Shown piece after piece: positions 48,428 through 56,506 of a stretch of DNA of 64,000 nucleotides. The notes under the pieces were generated by a model. That model did no database searches, was not told the origin of the DNA, and saw only the letters and a list, made by a program, of their open reading frames with translations. How positions within the stretch are numbered: the stretch's first letter is position 1; every line of letters starts with the position of its first letter. The position numbers and the translations under genes were made by a program. The DNA is from an uncultured Paracoccaceae bacterium (GTDB lineage: Bacteria; Pseudomonadota; Alphaproteobacteria; Rhodobacterales; Rhodobacteraceae), in contig CANLDA010000007.1 of assembly GCA_947489325.1 (NCBI GenBank), forward strand, positions 1-64,000. Direction: 5' to 3'.

Positions 48428-49193
48428 ACTTTAATGCTTCTCTGAGCAATGGCTTCGCATAAATAAATGACTGTGGTGCTTCAAATTCAAATCGATCGCG
48501 GAGTTCTGTAAGACCAATTGACCGCAGTAATGGCCTTGCATTCTTAAGTGAGATCACAAATCCAGCGTCCAACCCTTCAAAATACCTATCGAAGTCGTCT
48601 TTAGCGATACAAGCAACATCGGAATATGATTGCCACATGTCTTCGAGTGATACTTTCGATACCTTTTCAATCTCAGCGATACCTGTCATCGCGCGAGTCG
48701 GACTAGTCGAATAAATATAGGCAAGTGTTCCACTTGGAACTTTGGTCGGGAACCGCCTCCGTAATTCCACCGTCTTCGAACCTTCCAAAATGGGTTCAGC
48801 GTACTTTGGTCTTATACTTAACACCACATCACGTCTGCGCTTGAAGTTGTCATCATCAATTATTGGAAAAACGAGTTGATCTTCGTCTGTCTGTTGCAGG
48901 TCAAAGGCCTCAGCCACTCGGAACATGACCTGTGATGAGGTGTCAAATGCCGCATCCACCCTAAGTCTTGCACCCAAACCAGAAACATACGATTCGAGTG
49001 TGGCAAGACTTACATCTCCAGCATTTTCCAATCGCGAGACCTTAGAACGACTTACCCCCATTCGAGCTGCTAGTTCGACTTGTGTCATCCCAGTTAAGTC
49101 ACGAAGTTCGCGCAGTCGCCTGCCCACATCTCCGAGGTCGGTTGCCGCAGGTGTGTTGCCTGTTTCGATAATTTTTCCAGATAAATTTTTCAC
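48402..49193 (-). CDS. XRE helix-turn-helix plus ASCH-domain regulator
   Basis: 263 residues. An N-terminal XRE HTH (L-R-E-L-R-D-L-T-G-M-T-Q-V-E-L-A-A-R-M-G with S-R-S-K-V-S-R-L-E) is joined to an ASCH RNA-binding domain (V-V-L-S-I-R-P-K-Y-A-E-P-I-L-E-G-S-K-T-V-E-L-R-R-R-F-P). It is probably the operon's autorepressor or antitoxin. The start is taken as GTG at 49193, after AAAAGG; ATGs at 49256 and 49268 extend over what looks like the promoter (TTGCTC, 18 bp, TATTCT). Confidence 0.82.
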   Translation of the reverse strand: MKNLSGKIIETGNTPAATDLGDVGRRLRELRDLTGMTQVELAARMGVSRSKVSRLENAGDVSLATLESYVSGLGARLRVDAAFDTSSQVMFRVAEAFDLQQTDEDQLVFPIIDDDNFKRRRDVVLSIRPKYAEPILEGSKTVELRRRFPTKVPSGTLAYIYSTSPTRAMTGIAEIEKVSKVSLEDMWQSYSDVACIAKDDFDRYFEGLDAGFVISLKNARPLLRSIGLTELRDRFEFEAPQSFIYAKPLLREALKYETSAIPH

Positions 49194-49993
49194 CGCACGA
49201 CCTTTTTTTCTTGAAGAATAGCACCCACCAAAGATTTTGAGCAAGCGATATCTCATAGCTATACTCATGTATTCATAGCGCACCTTACGATCTCGGTGAG
49301 ATCGAAAACTTTGGGTCGATGACCCGTTTGCGCTGCGCCCCCATCGGGCCACCTTTCATCATTAAGGGATGATGCGAGATGTGGGTCTTTGACCCATTTA
49401 CGCTGCGTCCCCTGTGGGCAACTTCCGATTTAAGAGTAATCGCAAGATGTGTGTGGTACTACCACACGATCTTGACAAGGGGGCTGCTGCGCTCCCCCGT
49501 TGTATCCCCCAAGCTGATGGCCGAGGCTGGCATAGAGCCTGTCACGACCATGCAAACATATCTGTGTTTGATCCCTCGTCGGGGAGATTTCATCTCTCCC
49601 CAACACCCCATAGACCAACCCTACGCGGATTGAATGCCGTCAGCGTATCGACGCTGAACCCGATCAAAGGGCGTATCGTCGCCCCTTGTGACCCCCTCGC
49701 AGGATTTGGAGAAGTGACCTCTCCACCTGCACCAAACCATGCACAATCCTTATGGTCGATTGATCCCCAATCAGGGGAGATTGTCTTCTCCCCCAATACC
49801 CCCATGACAACTAGGGCGGCTGCCCCCACGCGAATCAAAGGGTGGGTCCTCGCCATGCTCGGTTCGCTGCGCTGCACCTGCGCGTGGCTCTGGTCCTGCC
49901 TGCGGCACCTTTGATCCTTGCACCCCCGCTCCTCGGCGGAAGCCAGACGGTTGCATGCGCAACCCGTCAAAACAAAGAAGAGGAGACAAGACA
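49194..49993. other. Repeat- and hairpin-rich noncoding region before ardA
   Basis: About 800 bases without a convincing gene between the XRE-ASCH and ardA starts. Contents: tandem 70-bp imperfect repeats (49312-49381 and 49382-49451); a 17-bp palindrome GTGTGGTA-C-TACCACAC (49451-49467); and two hairpins with GGGGAGA/TCTCCCC arms (49581-49601 and 49774-49793), each just after a TTGATCCC sequence. This could be ardA control DNA, a transfer or replication origin, or decayed coding sequence. Confidence 0.6.
49312..49451. repeat. Two tandem 70-bp imperfect direct repeats
   Basis: Both copies begin TGGGTC-N2-TGACCC (itself an inverted repeat) and continue with TT-GCGCTGCG or TT-ACGCTGCG. Both end in GATGTG or a close variant. 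By eye roughly two thirds of the positions match. Confidence 0.65.
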
Positions 49994-50500
49994 ATGCCGC
50001 AACTACACGCTCAACCGTATGATATCACCGCCAATGGTTTCTATTTTGAGAGCCTTGAAGAATATGCCGACAAGGCAAGCAACAACCGCAATGACTACGG
50101 CGATCCCGTCGAGGAATACGAAATCCAGTTCATCGATGGTGATCATATTGATTGTGATTTGGCCAAAGCATGGGGCATCAACCAAGCCAATATCGGGCCG
50201 TATTTCGATGCCTGCGAAAGTTGGGACGATCACGACAAGACTGTGTTTATCATCGCCGTTGGCGAGGTCGGATACAGCTTTGATCCTGAGACCGTTTCAC
50301 CATCCGATTTTGATGTAGATATCTACCATTTGGACAGCATGAAGGAACTGGCGGAGCAATTTGTCGATGAAGGCTTGTTTGGCGAAATCCCTGACCATCT
50401 GGTCAACTATATCGACATGGACGCCATCGCCTATGATCTGGCTATGAATTACACAGAAGCAGAAGTCGCAGGGGAGCGGCTGATTTACAGGGCGGCATGA
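49994..50500 (+). CDS. ardA: Antirestriction protein ArdA
   Basis: 168 residues, strongly acidic (many Asp and Glu), a DNA mimic that blocks type I restriction enzymes and helps incoming mobile DNA survive. The N-terminus Y-D-I-T-A-N-G-F-Y-F-E-S-L-E-E-Y and the W-G-I-N-Q and Y-F-D-A-C-E-S-W stretches fit the ArdA family, as does the length. GAGGAGA precedes the ATG at 49994. It points away from the defence-like operon. Confidence 0.9.
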   Translation: MPQLHAQPYDITANGFYFESLEEYADKASNNRNDYGDPVEEYEIQFIDGDHIDCDLAKAWGINQANIGPYFDACESWDDHDKTVFIIAVGEVGYSFDPETVSPSDFDVDIYHLDSMKELAEQFVDEGLFGEIPDHLVNYIDMDAIAYDLAMNYTEAEVAGERLIYRAA

Positions 50501-50520
50501 TACCGCCCTGCGTCTTGGGC

Positions 50521-51351
50521 TTAAGCAGCAGTTTTGGTATCTGCGCTATCAAGCCCATAGACCCACAGGCGAAGATATTTAAACATCACAAGAGCCAACC
50601 AGCCACAGGCAGCACAAATCAGAAAATACACAAATGCGTCGAATGCGAAGAGGGTCGGATAGCGGCCATTCACACTGTAGCTGTAAAATCTGACCGCATA
50701 GTAGAACGGCAAGACGCCAAGCGCGCCGAAGATCAAAATCCCCATATAGCCACGCGCCCCGATCCTCGTTTGCGCGATTTTAAGCTCAGTTCGTTTTTCA
50801 TCTGTGGCGGCTTGTTTGATTTCTTCGTCGGTGCGTTGCGTGTAAGCTTTCCGAACCTCATCGGGGATAATCCTAAGGGGCGTGCGCATCGCGCCATCAG
50901 AAATGGCCTGACGAAAAGCCTCCATCAGTTTTGTGCGTTCTTCCTCATCGGTGATGTTGATGAAGAAAGTTGGTCGCTCAACCGATCTAAAATGCAAGGT
51001 AATGCCAGTGCCGTTTCGCGCTTTCGATTGTTCGACAGAGTTGCGCATCGCCAAACCAATGGATTGCCCAATACCGCGCGCACCACTCATCTGATTTTGG
51101 AAATAGAGATCCTCCGATTGAGGTGCATTTTCGGTGGCGCGTCGAAGGTCCGCCAGTGCAATCTTGTCGTCAAACCACTCCCCATTGATCCTCTGAAACA
51201 GCACCATCGTTTGGTTTTCGACATTGATCGAAAACCCCATGCGATCACGAAAATAGACAAATTCATCACCCTCGAAATCTTCGATGAAGATTGGATCGTC
51301 ATGATCGATTGTCTCAGGCCCAAGGGGCATGTCTGCGCGAAGCTGTAGCAT
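50521..51351 (-). CDS. Hypothetical protein with two C-terminal membrane helices
   Basis: 276 residues. The first 190 are soluble-looking and charged. Two hydrophobic segments near the C-terminus (I-L-I-F-G-A-L-G-V-L-P-F-Y-Y-A-V and F-V-Y-F-L-I-C-A-A-C-G-W-L-A-L-V) should anchor it in the membrane. I recognise no domain. It ends 20 bp from ardA on the other strand and starts opposite the resolvase control region. Confidence 0.6.
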   Translation of the reverse strand: MLQLRADMPLGPETIDHDDPIFIEDFEGDEFVYFRDRMGFSINVENQTMVLFQRINGEWFDDKIALADLRRATENAPQSEDLYFQNQMSGARGIGQSIGLAMRNSVEQSKARNGTGITLHFRSVERPTFFINITDEEERTKLMEAFRQAISDGAMRTPLRIIPDEVRKAYTQRTDEEIKQAATDEKRTELKIAQTRIGARGYMGILIFGALGVLPFYYAVRFYSYSVNGRYPTLFAFDAFVYFLICAACGWLALVMFKYLRLWVYGLDSADTKTAA

Positions 51352-51390
51352 GTCTCTACGAACTCTCAGTCTTGGAGCGGAGGTTCGCGT

Positions 51391-51410
51391 TCAAAAGGGT
51401 TCCCTTTTGA
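51391..51410. promoter_or_regulatory. Palindromic site A near the small serine recombinase
   Basis: TCAAAAGGG-TT-CCCTTTTGA: 9-bp inverted arms around a TT dinucleotide, the geometry of a serine-recombinase crossover or dimer-binding site. It shares 13 bp (GCGTTCAAAAGGG) with site B. Confidence 0.6.
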
Positions 51411-51508
51411 TATGTCTGACAGAAATCACCTGCAAAGTCATCCCGCCACTGATTATCCACAGTTTTCTTGATCGGGAAAAAGGCTGAAATCGTTACTCAG
51501 AGCGGCGT

Positions 51509-51528
51509 TCAAAAGGGAACCCTTTATA
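51509..51528. promoter_or_regulatory. Palindromic site B near the small serine recombinase
   Basis: TCAAAAGGG-AA-CCCTTTATA. The first 17 bases equal the reverse complement of site A, so the central dinucleotide is AA rather than TT. It lies 118 bp from site A and 15 bp before the recombinase ATG, where it could also serve as an operator. Confidence 0.6.
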
Positions 51529-51543
51529 CAACAGGAAAATGCC

Positions 51544-52095
51544 ATGAAACGCGCTTGTGATAACGGTTTTGACTGCTACGATTTCGTGATGGATGAAGAA
51601 AAAAGGCAAGGACGCAAAGTCGGTTATGTTCGCGTGTCCGACAAGGACCAAAGCGAAGCATTACAAATAGATGCGCTGAAGGCCGCTGGGTGCACTGTGA
51701 TCTTTGGGGACCATGGCGTATCAGGCGCAATCACCAAGCGGTGCGGGCTGGACGATACTCTTGATAGCTTAGAGGAAGGCGACACCCTTGTCGTATGGAA
51801 GCTGGATCGCCTCGGGCGTTCGACCATCCACCTATTGCAGTTGCTGAGTGATTTGAGAGATCGCGGTGTAGATTTCCAAGCCATCACCCAAGGCATCGAC
51901 ACGACCACCGCCGTGGGGCGCATGCTGTATGGACAATTAGCCGTGTTTGCTGAGTATGAACGCAGTTTGATATCCGAGCGCACAAAAGCAGGCATGGCAG
52001 CGGCCAAAGCGCGTGGGGTGCACGTGGGCAGACCCAGAATGTCAAAAAATATGAATAAGGCGTTGGATGAATTGGAGAAATTTAAAATACAGTAA
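51544..52095 (+). CDS. Small serine recombinase (resolvase/invertase family) lacking a full HTH
   Basis: 183 residues. The catalytic domain has Y-V-R-V-S-D-K-D-Q with the nucleophilic serine, W-K-L-D-R-L-G-R-S, and the long E helix (E-R-S-L-I-S-E-R-T-K-A-G). After G-R-P the usual helix-turn-helix of about 45 residues is reduced to roughly 17 residues ending F-K-I-Q, so the DNA-binding domain appears truncated. AGGAA precedes the ATG. Two palindromes (51391 and 51509) lie just upstream. Confidence 0.85.
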   Translation: MKRACDNGFDCYDFVMDEEKRQGRKVGYVRVSDKDQSEALQIDALKAAGCTVIFGDHGVSGAITKRCGLDDTLDSLEEGDTLVVWKLDRLGRSTIHLLQLLSDLRDRGVDFQAITQGIDTTTAVGRMLYGQLAVFAEYERSLISERTKAGMAAAKARGVHVGRPRMSKNMNKALDELEKFKIQ

Positions 52096-52099
52096 TTTT

Positions 52100-52408
52100 T
52101 TAGAGGGGGCGATGGGGATTGATGAACAATGGTACATCTTCTCCTGCTCGATGGCGCTTTGCCTCATCACTCACAAGCTGCATTTCCATGTAGGCTGAAA
52201 AAGATATTTTGAAACCTTCATAGTTGTGTCGGCCAATATCCAACTTGGCCGACCACTTATTCATGTTGTAGCCCTTTGATGCGAGCCAATCAAAATGCTT
52301 CCAATGCCTCATTGGCAAGGTAACAACTTCATCGACGCCAAGCGCATTTTTAATTTTTCGACCAACATATTGCTCATCTTCTAGAAACTGCCCATTCATA
52401 ACCGTCAT
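52100..52408 (-). CDS. Small hypothetical element protein
   Basis: 102 residues beginning M-T-V-M-N-G-Q-F. A basic and aromatic middle part (R-H-W-K-H-F-D-W-L-A-S-K-G-Y-N-M-N-K-W) could be a ribbon-helix-helix-like DNA-binding segment, but I cannot support this firmly. It converges on the small recombinase with a 4-bp gap and lies downstream of the mobilization genes. Confidence 0.5.
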   Translation of the reverse strand: MTVMNGQFLEDEQYVGRKIKNALGVDEVVTLPMRHWKHFDWLASKGYNMNKWSAKLDIGRHNYEGFKISFSAYMEMQLVSDEAKRHRAGEDVPLFINPHRPL

Positions 52409-52448
52409 GGGTATATTATGTCATAAATGCTGACATAACTCCATATAT

Positions 52449-52943
52449 TTATAGTTTGGGCTTTAATTTTTGAGTTTGGTCGAACGCGGGCTTGACCTCT
52501 GGCATTTCCAGACCGTTTTCTTGCTTCTTCGCGCGCATCATGACTTGCGTTGCAAGCGTTCCCTCTGGCTTTTGAACCCATTCAGAGTTGTCGAAATGCG
52601 CGAGGATGTTCTCATTACCTATCGCACCCTCAGTCAATGTCATACGCGTAATCCGCCCACCATCTATTCCTTCGGGGCAAGGTCCTTTTTCGTTTACTCT
52701 CAGGAGAACATTTAGACCCAGCATTTCTTCTTCAATATTGATATCCATTCTATCAAGATTGATTTGCGTTTCGTCGAGCTCGTCCAAGACCAGTTCGCCT
52801 TCAATCGGCCCATCATTGGTTTGGATTTCCAGTTTGGCCTTGCCACCTTGAGTGCCAAAAATAGTGAAACTCATAGGTTCAGATGCCGCGTATGAGGCGC
52901 TTTTCTTATTGTTGTCGCCGCCAGAGTTGTTTTCATCAGTCAT
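52449..52943 (-). CDS. Hypothetical protein translationally linked to the coupling protein
   Basis: 164 residues, acidic, with a low-complexity Asn/Ser/Lys N-terminus and no signal peptide. No domain recognised. Its ATG overlaps the coupling-protein stop codon region by eight bases, so it belongs to the mobilization operon and may be a transfer accessory factor. Confidence 0.6.
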   Translation of the reverse strand: MTDENNSGGDNNKKSASYAASEPMSFTIFGTQGGKAKLEIQTNDGPIEGELVLDELDETQINLDRMDINIEEEMLGLNVLLRVNEKGPCPEGIDGGRITRMTLTEGAIGNENILAHFDNSEWVQKPEGTLATQVMMRAKKQENGLEMPEVKPAFDQTQKLKPKL

Positions 52944-54774
52944 TTTCGAACTCCATATCTAGAATTTCATCGCTGGTTGCGGATTTGGATGTATTTTCTT
53001 CCTTAAGGTGAAGGTTCACACCCATTTCTTTCAGCTCATCGTCTTCAAACCAAGGGATTTTCTTCGCCATGAGGGGCGGCAAATCTTCGATCAAGACAAG
53101 CTGTTTGCCTTTGGACAAGCGCATCAATTCATCAGGGTAGATGAGTTTTCGTTGAGCGGCGGCATGTGTGTCGCTGTTCGTATCCGTAGTTGATGATGAT
53201 CCGCCACCTTGCCCAGATGTGCTGCCAATCGCTCTAGAAATCGCGGTGCTGACATTCCAAACCGTTGTCTCCCCGCACAGGCTGGAAAAATACTCAGAGG
53301 TCATTTTGTCTGACGAGCCGAAGTAATTGATCATACCAGCATTGGCGATGAAAGATTGCCACCCCTTGCCGTAAATGCGTTCAAGTTGGTTGAGGTCTTG
53401 GACAATCGCCCATAGCTGCATTCCAAACCCTGCCATCAGGCCATACGCCTGTTCAATCATGCTGAGTTTCCCAAGTGCAGCAAATTCATCAAGGATAAAC
53501 AGGACAGGTTTTTCGGGCTTTTCGGCAATGTTGCGTGCGTTGACTGTGAGCGCTTGCTGAACCAGCAGGCGCATCCAGCGACCAAAAGCGTTAAGCCGAT
53601 CCGCAGGTAGAACCAGATAGATTGTCATCGGTTTGGACTTGAGGTCTTCAAATTTGAAGTCAGACTTCAGGGTATTTTGTTGGATACGGGCACTGTCCAA
53701 GAAATGTGTTTGTGCCTGTGTTGATGCCAACACATTTGAGAGCAGTTCAGGGTCCTTCTGTAGGCATCGATGCCCCGTGCTCGCGATTATGTGATGGCCA
53801 GAATTGGCCATCGCCTGAAACAGTTCGGTTTGCTTTTCGCTGCTTGAAACCAAGTGCTCGCGGACACGCTTCAGAGTGCGTTGACCTTCTTCTTCATCAG
53901 CGGTTGCCACATACATGATCAAGCCTTGGAGCAATGCTTTGGCTTCTTCGATGAAGAATGCTTTGTCGTTACTGCCTTCAACCACCAACGCATCAGCAAG
54001 GATCATGGCATTTTCGGTGATGTCTATGTCAGTGATGTCTAGCCAATCCAATGGATTGAACGATGAGGTTTCAAAGCCTTCGACTTGGGCGATACCCCAA
54101 GGATCGACAATATGGACCTCTTGCCCCAATTCTTTGCGGCGTTTGGCCGTGATCAGGGCGTTTTCTCCTTTGGGATCGATCACCAACATGGACCCCTCAT
54201 AGGTCAACAGGTTGGGAATGATCTGGGTCGTGCCTTTCCCCGATCTGGTGGGGGCAACCGTCAACAGATGGCGATCCCCATTATACGAAATGAAGTCATT
54301 TTCTCCATCTTTGTCGGGAAATGTCTCGCCCAGTGAAATTCCGTCATCCCCCAAAACTTCACCGTCCACTAAATCTTGTTTGGTAGCCCACCTGCTTGAT
54401 CCAAATGTCGTTGGTGTTTGTGCAAGAGCTTTTAGGCCAGTGGCAGCCCACCAACCCAGAGCGACAGTAAATCCAAGGAACGACGCAAGCAGCGCAAGGC
54501 CCCAGCCAACAGCGCCATCCATCAGAAGAACCATCAAGACGACTGTAAAAGCCAACGCGCCGCCGATAATGTGACGGGCGTCCCTCGCTTTGTCCGTCAT
54601 GAGCCAGCCAACACCAAACCCAATAGCAGTTGATGCAATGACAAGGGTAACTCTCAGGCCAGCAGAGGAATTTCCACCCCCTTGTCCAAACATGGACTGA
54701 GCTTCGGCAGGTAACCCCGTGGCAATGCTTGCAACAGCAAGCCCGCCCAAGATCGTTGTGCGTTTTAAGTTCAT
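52936..54774 (-). CDS. VirD4/TraG-family type IV coupling protein
   Basis: 612-residue membrane ATPase that docks the relaxase-DNA complex to a type IV secretion channel. It has N-terminal membrane helices (to about residue 125), Walker A A-P-T-R-S-G-K-G-T near 180, D-P-K-G-E-N downstream, and Walker B V-L-F-I-L-D-E-F-A-A-L-G. The ATG at 54774 follows AAGGG; a TTG five codons earlier is less likely. No other secretion-channel gene lies in the element. Confidence 0.93.
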   Translation of the reverse strand: MNLKRTTILGGLAVASIATGLPAEAQSMFGQGGGNSSAGLRVTLVIASTAIGFGVGWLMTDKARDARHIIGGALAFTVVLMVLLMDGAVGWGLALLASFLGFTVALGWWAATGLKALAQTPTTFGSSRWATKQDLVDGEVLGDDGISLGETFPDKDGENDFISYNGDRHLLTVAPTRSGKGTTQIIPNLLTYEGSMLVIDPKGENALITAKRRKELGQEVHIVDPWGIAQVEGFETSSFNPLDWLDITDIDITENAMILADALVVEGSNDKAFFIEEAKALLQGLIMYVATADEEEGQRTLKRVREHLVSSSEKQTELFQAMANSGHHIIASTGHRCLQKDPELLSNVLASTQAQTHFLDSARIQQNTLKSDFKFEDLKSKPMTIYLVLPADRLNAFGRWMRLLVQQALTVNARNIAEKPEKPVLFILDEFAALGKLSMIEQAYGLMAGFGMQLWAIVQDLNQLERIYGKGWQSFIANAGMINYFGSSDKMTSEYFSSLCGETTVWNVSTAISRAIGSTSGQGGGSSSTTDTNSDTHAAAQRKLIYPDELMRLSKGKQLVLIEDLPPLMAKKIPWFEDDELKEMGVNLHLKEENTSKSATSDEILDMEFEND

Positions 54775-54792
54775 AAAATTGCCCTTCAAATT

Positions 54793-56061
54793 CTAAAGTG
54801 AAAGCCCATGGCCACGCTTGAGTGACCTGTTCAATTGGTGTGTTGTCTTGTGACTTTTGCTGATTGCTTGCTTTATGGATTGAGCCAGTAATCGCCGTTC
54901 ATCTTGATGCTTGCGCCGCAGTTTGAGTTTTTTGTCCTGCAAAGCACGACGTTCTTTCATTTGCTCTTTGACCATGAAATCACGTTGTTTTTGATCACGC
55001 AGAGCGCATTTGCGCGCCTCTAGCTCATTGTCTGATTGGATGGTTTTCGCTGCTCCTGTGAGACGGTCAAACAAGCCACGCAGGCCTTTGTTCAGCCGTT
55101 CAGAGCGGTTTTTTGTTTCTGCGATCCAACGAGCATTTTGCCCGTCGTTTAGCTTTTGACGTTCGCACTTGTGGGCATCCTTCAACGCTTGATGTTCTTC
55201 ACGGATCGGCACCAAATCTCGATCTTGACGATCTTTGATTTGAGAAATGTACCGTCGCAATTGACCCGAGACCTTGGATCGAATGTTGGATTGGGTTTCA
55301 TCGACAGAGGATAGCTTTTCGGGCGAACCAAGCTTGGCGTTCACATCTTTGGTTTTGATACCCGTCCATTTGGCAATGGAATGAACATTACCATCGACAT
55401 CTAAGGCGACAAAGCCACGGCGATAACCACGGGCGAGAAAGTACCCCCGATCCTCAAGGGCATTCTTGAAACCCAACTGACTGTCACAGCGTTCCCACGC
55501 TTGCTGGAACGCTTGTTTGATTTCACGCGGATCAAGCCCTTGGCGTTTGGCCTGTTGCCATTCTTCCAGTGTGAAGTTCAGTGGTGATTTGTTACCGTAG
55601 GTGGCAAGGCCATCGGGCAGCACCCATCCATGATCCAGAAACAGATCACGCGACAAATCCCGCAGCTTGTTTTTGAAATGCGGCAAGTTGATTGCCTTCA
55701 TTTCATCGACATCAATACGCGACCACACTACATGCACGTGGCGGCGACCTTCTTTCTCATGAACAACAATTGCGCGGGGCTGATCTGTCAGTCCCAGTTG
55801 TTGTTCTGCGCGGTCTGCTGCCTCAAGGAAATCCTGTTCGGTGGCGATATGATCCTGTGGTGGATTTAAGCTAAGAGAAAACATGAATTGCTTACATTGG
55901 GTGGCCTTGGAAATCGCGTGCATCTCTGAGAGCGCACCATGAAGTTGATCAGACGAAAAATCACGCAACTCTAAGCATGACACATGATCATTGTCACGAT
56001 CATTCATCAGATGATCTGCCAGTGCCTTTGCACCAGAGCGTTGAGAACCTTTGAGGATCAT
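54793..56061 (-). CDS. Relaxase / mobilization nuclease (MobA/VirD2-like)
   Basis: 422 residues. The N-terminal HUH-type relaxase domain shows the three-histidine metal site H-E-K-E-G-R-R-H-V-H-V-V-W-S (His101, His108, His110). A long, basic, helical C-terminal part (about 260-422) follows. It would nick oriT and pilot the strand. The ATG at 56061 overlaps the mobC end (ATGA), and an upstream extension over mobC is rejected. The catalytic tyrosine should lie within the first 60 residues, but I do not see an unambiguous Tyr there in the chosen frame. Confidence 0.88.
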   Translation of the reverse strand: MILKGSQRSGAKALADHLMNDRDNDHVSCLELRDFSSDQLHGALSEMHAISKATQCKQFMFSLSLNPPQDHIATEQDFLEAADRAEQQLGLTDQPRAIVVHEKEGRRHVHVVWSRIDVDEMKAINLPHFKNKLRDLSRDLFLDHGWVLPDGLATYGNKSPLNFTLEEWQQAKRQGLDPREIKQAFQQAWERCDSQLGFKNALEDRGYFLARGYRRGFVALDVDGNVHSIAKWTGIKTKDVNAKLGSPEKLSSVDETQSNIRSKVSGQLRRYISQIKDRQDRDLVPIREEHQALKDAHKCERQKLNDGQNARWIAETKNRSERLNKGLRGLFDRLTGAAKTIQSDNELEARKCALRDQKQRDFMVKEQMKERRALQDKKLKLRRKHQDERRLLAQSIKQAISKSHKTTHQLNRSLKRGHGLSL

Positions 56062-56414
56062 GATTTTACCCCCAAGGCTTCCATCAATGTCGCCCGCATC
56101 CATGCAACTTCGGCCACGGTACATTTGAGGTCTTCTTCCAATTCTGGGTCGACGATCAACGTGCCTTGGTTCAGGTGCTTTGCAATCTGGTTGAGATTGT
56201 TTGCCTGTTGTGTTTGCCCAAGGCGAGCCAACACCTCAGCCAATAACTGTTGCTCCGCAACAGGTGGTTTGCGCCGTTTCCGATATTTGGGAGCTTCAGC
56301 GGCAAAAACCACGGATTTAATATACGAGGACAGCGGCATTGCCCCAGCCTGAACTTCAAGCTGAGAACGTTCTTCTGGAGTTAGGCGCAATGAAAACGGT
56401 GCGAGACGGCTCAT
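56058..56414 (-). CDS. MobC-like relaxosome accessory protein
   Basis: 118 residues: an N-terminal ribbon-helix-helix pattern (F-S-L-R-L-T-P-E-E-R-S-Q-L-E) followed by the MobC helical region with N-N-L-N-Q-I-A-K-H-L-N, typical of mobilization accessory proteins. It helps the relaxase open oriT. The ATG at 56414-56412 is part of ATGA, whose TGA would terminate the recombinase frame in the excised circle. Confidence 0.88.
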   Translation of the reverse strand: MSRLAPFSLRLTPEERSQLEVQAGAMPLSSYIKSVVFAAEAPKYRKRRKPPVAEQQLLAEVLARLGQTQQANNLNQIAKHLNQGTLIVDPELEEDLKCTVAEVAWMRATLMEALGVKS

Positions 56415-56506
56415 GGGCGTGGCCCCCGCAGATGTTTCTTGTGGGGCCTGAGAACATCATTCCAGTTCTCCAATTCCTCAAAAAGGGTGTTCGAACAAAC
56501 TTGCTC
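56411..56506. other. Right-end segment: candidate oriT and alternative recombinase tail
   Basis: 96 bases between mobC and the attachment core. They hold an inverted repeat GAGAAC/GTTCTC (56450-56455 and 56465-56470) and a 10-bp palindrome TGTTCGAACA (56488-56497), as expected for an oriT or recombinase arm site. Read on the minus strand they are open for 31 codons and then TGA, in frame with the M-A-D-R core. Confidence 0.55.

Noticed and set aside
49414-49914. 166-codon open frame on the plus strand before ardA
   Set aside because: It spans the tandem repeats and hairpins, is Pro/Thr-rich without any motif, and has no clear ribosome site. I treat the region as noncoding.
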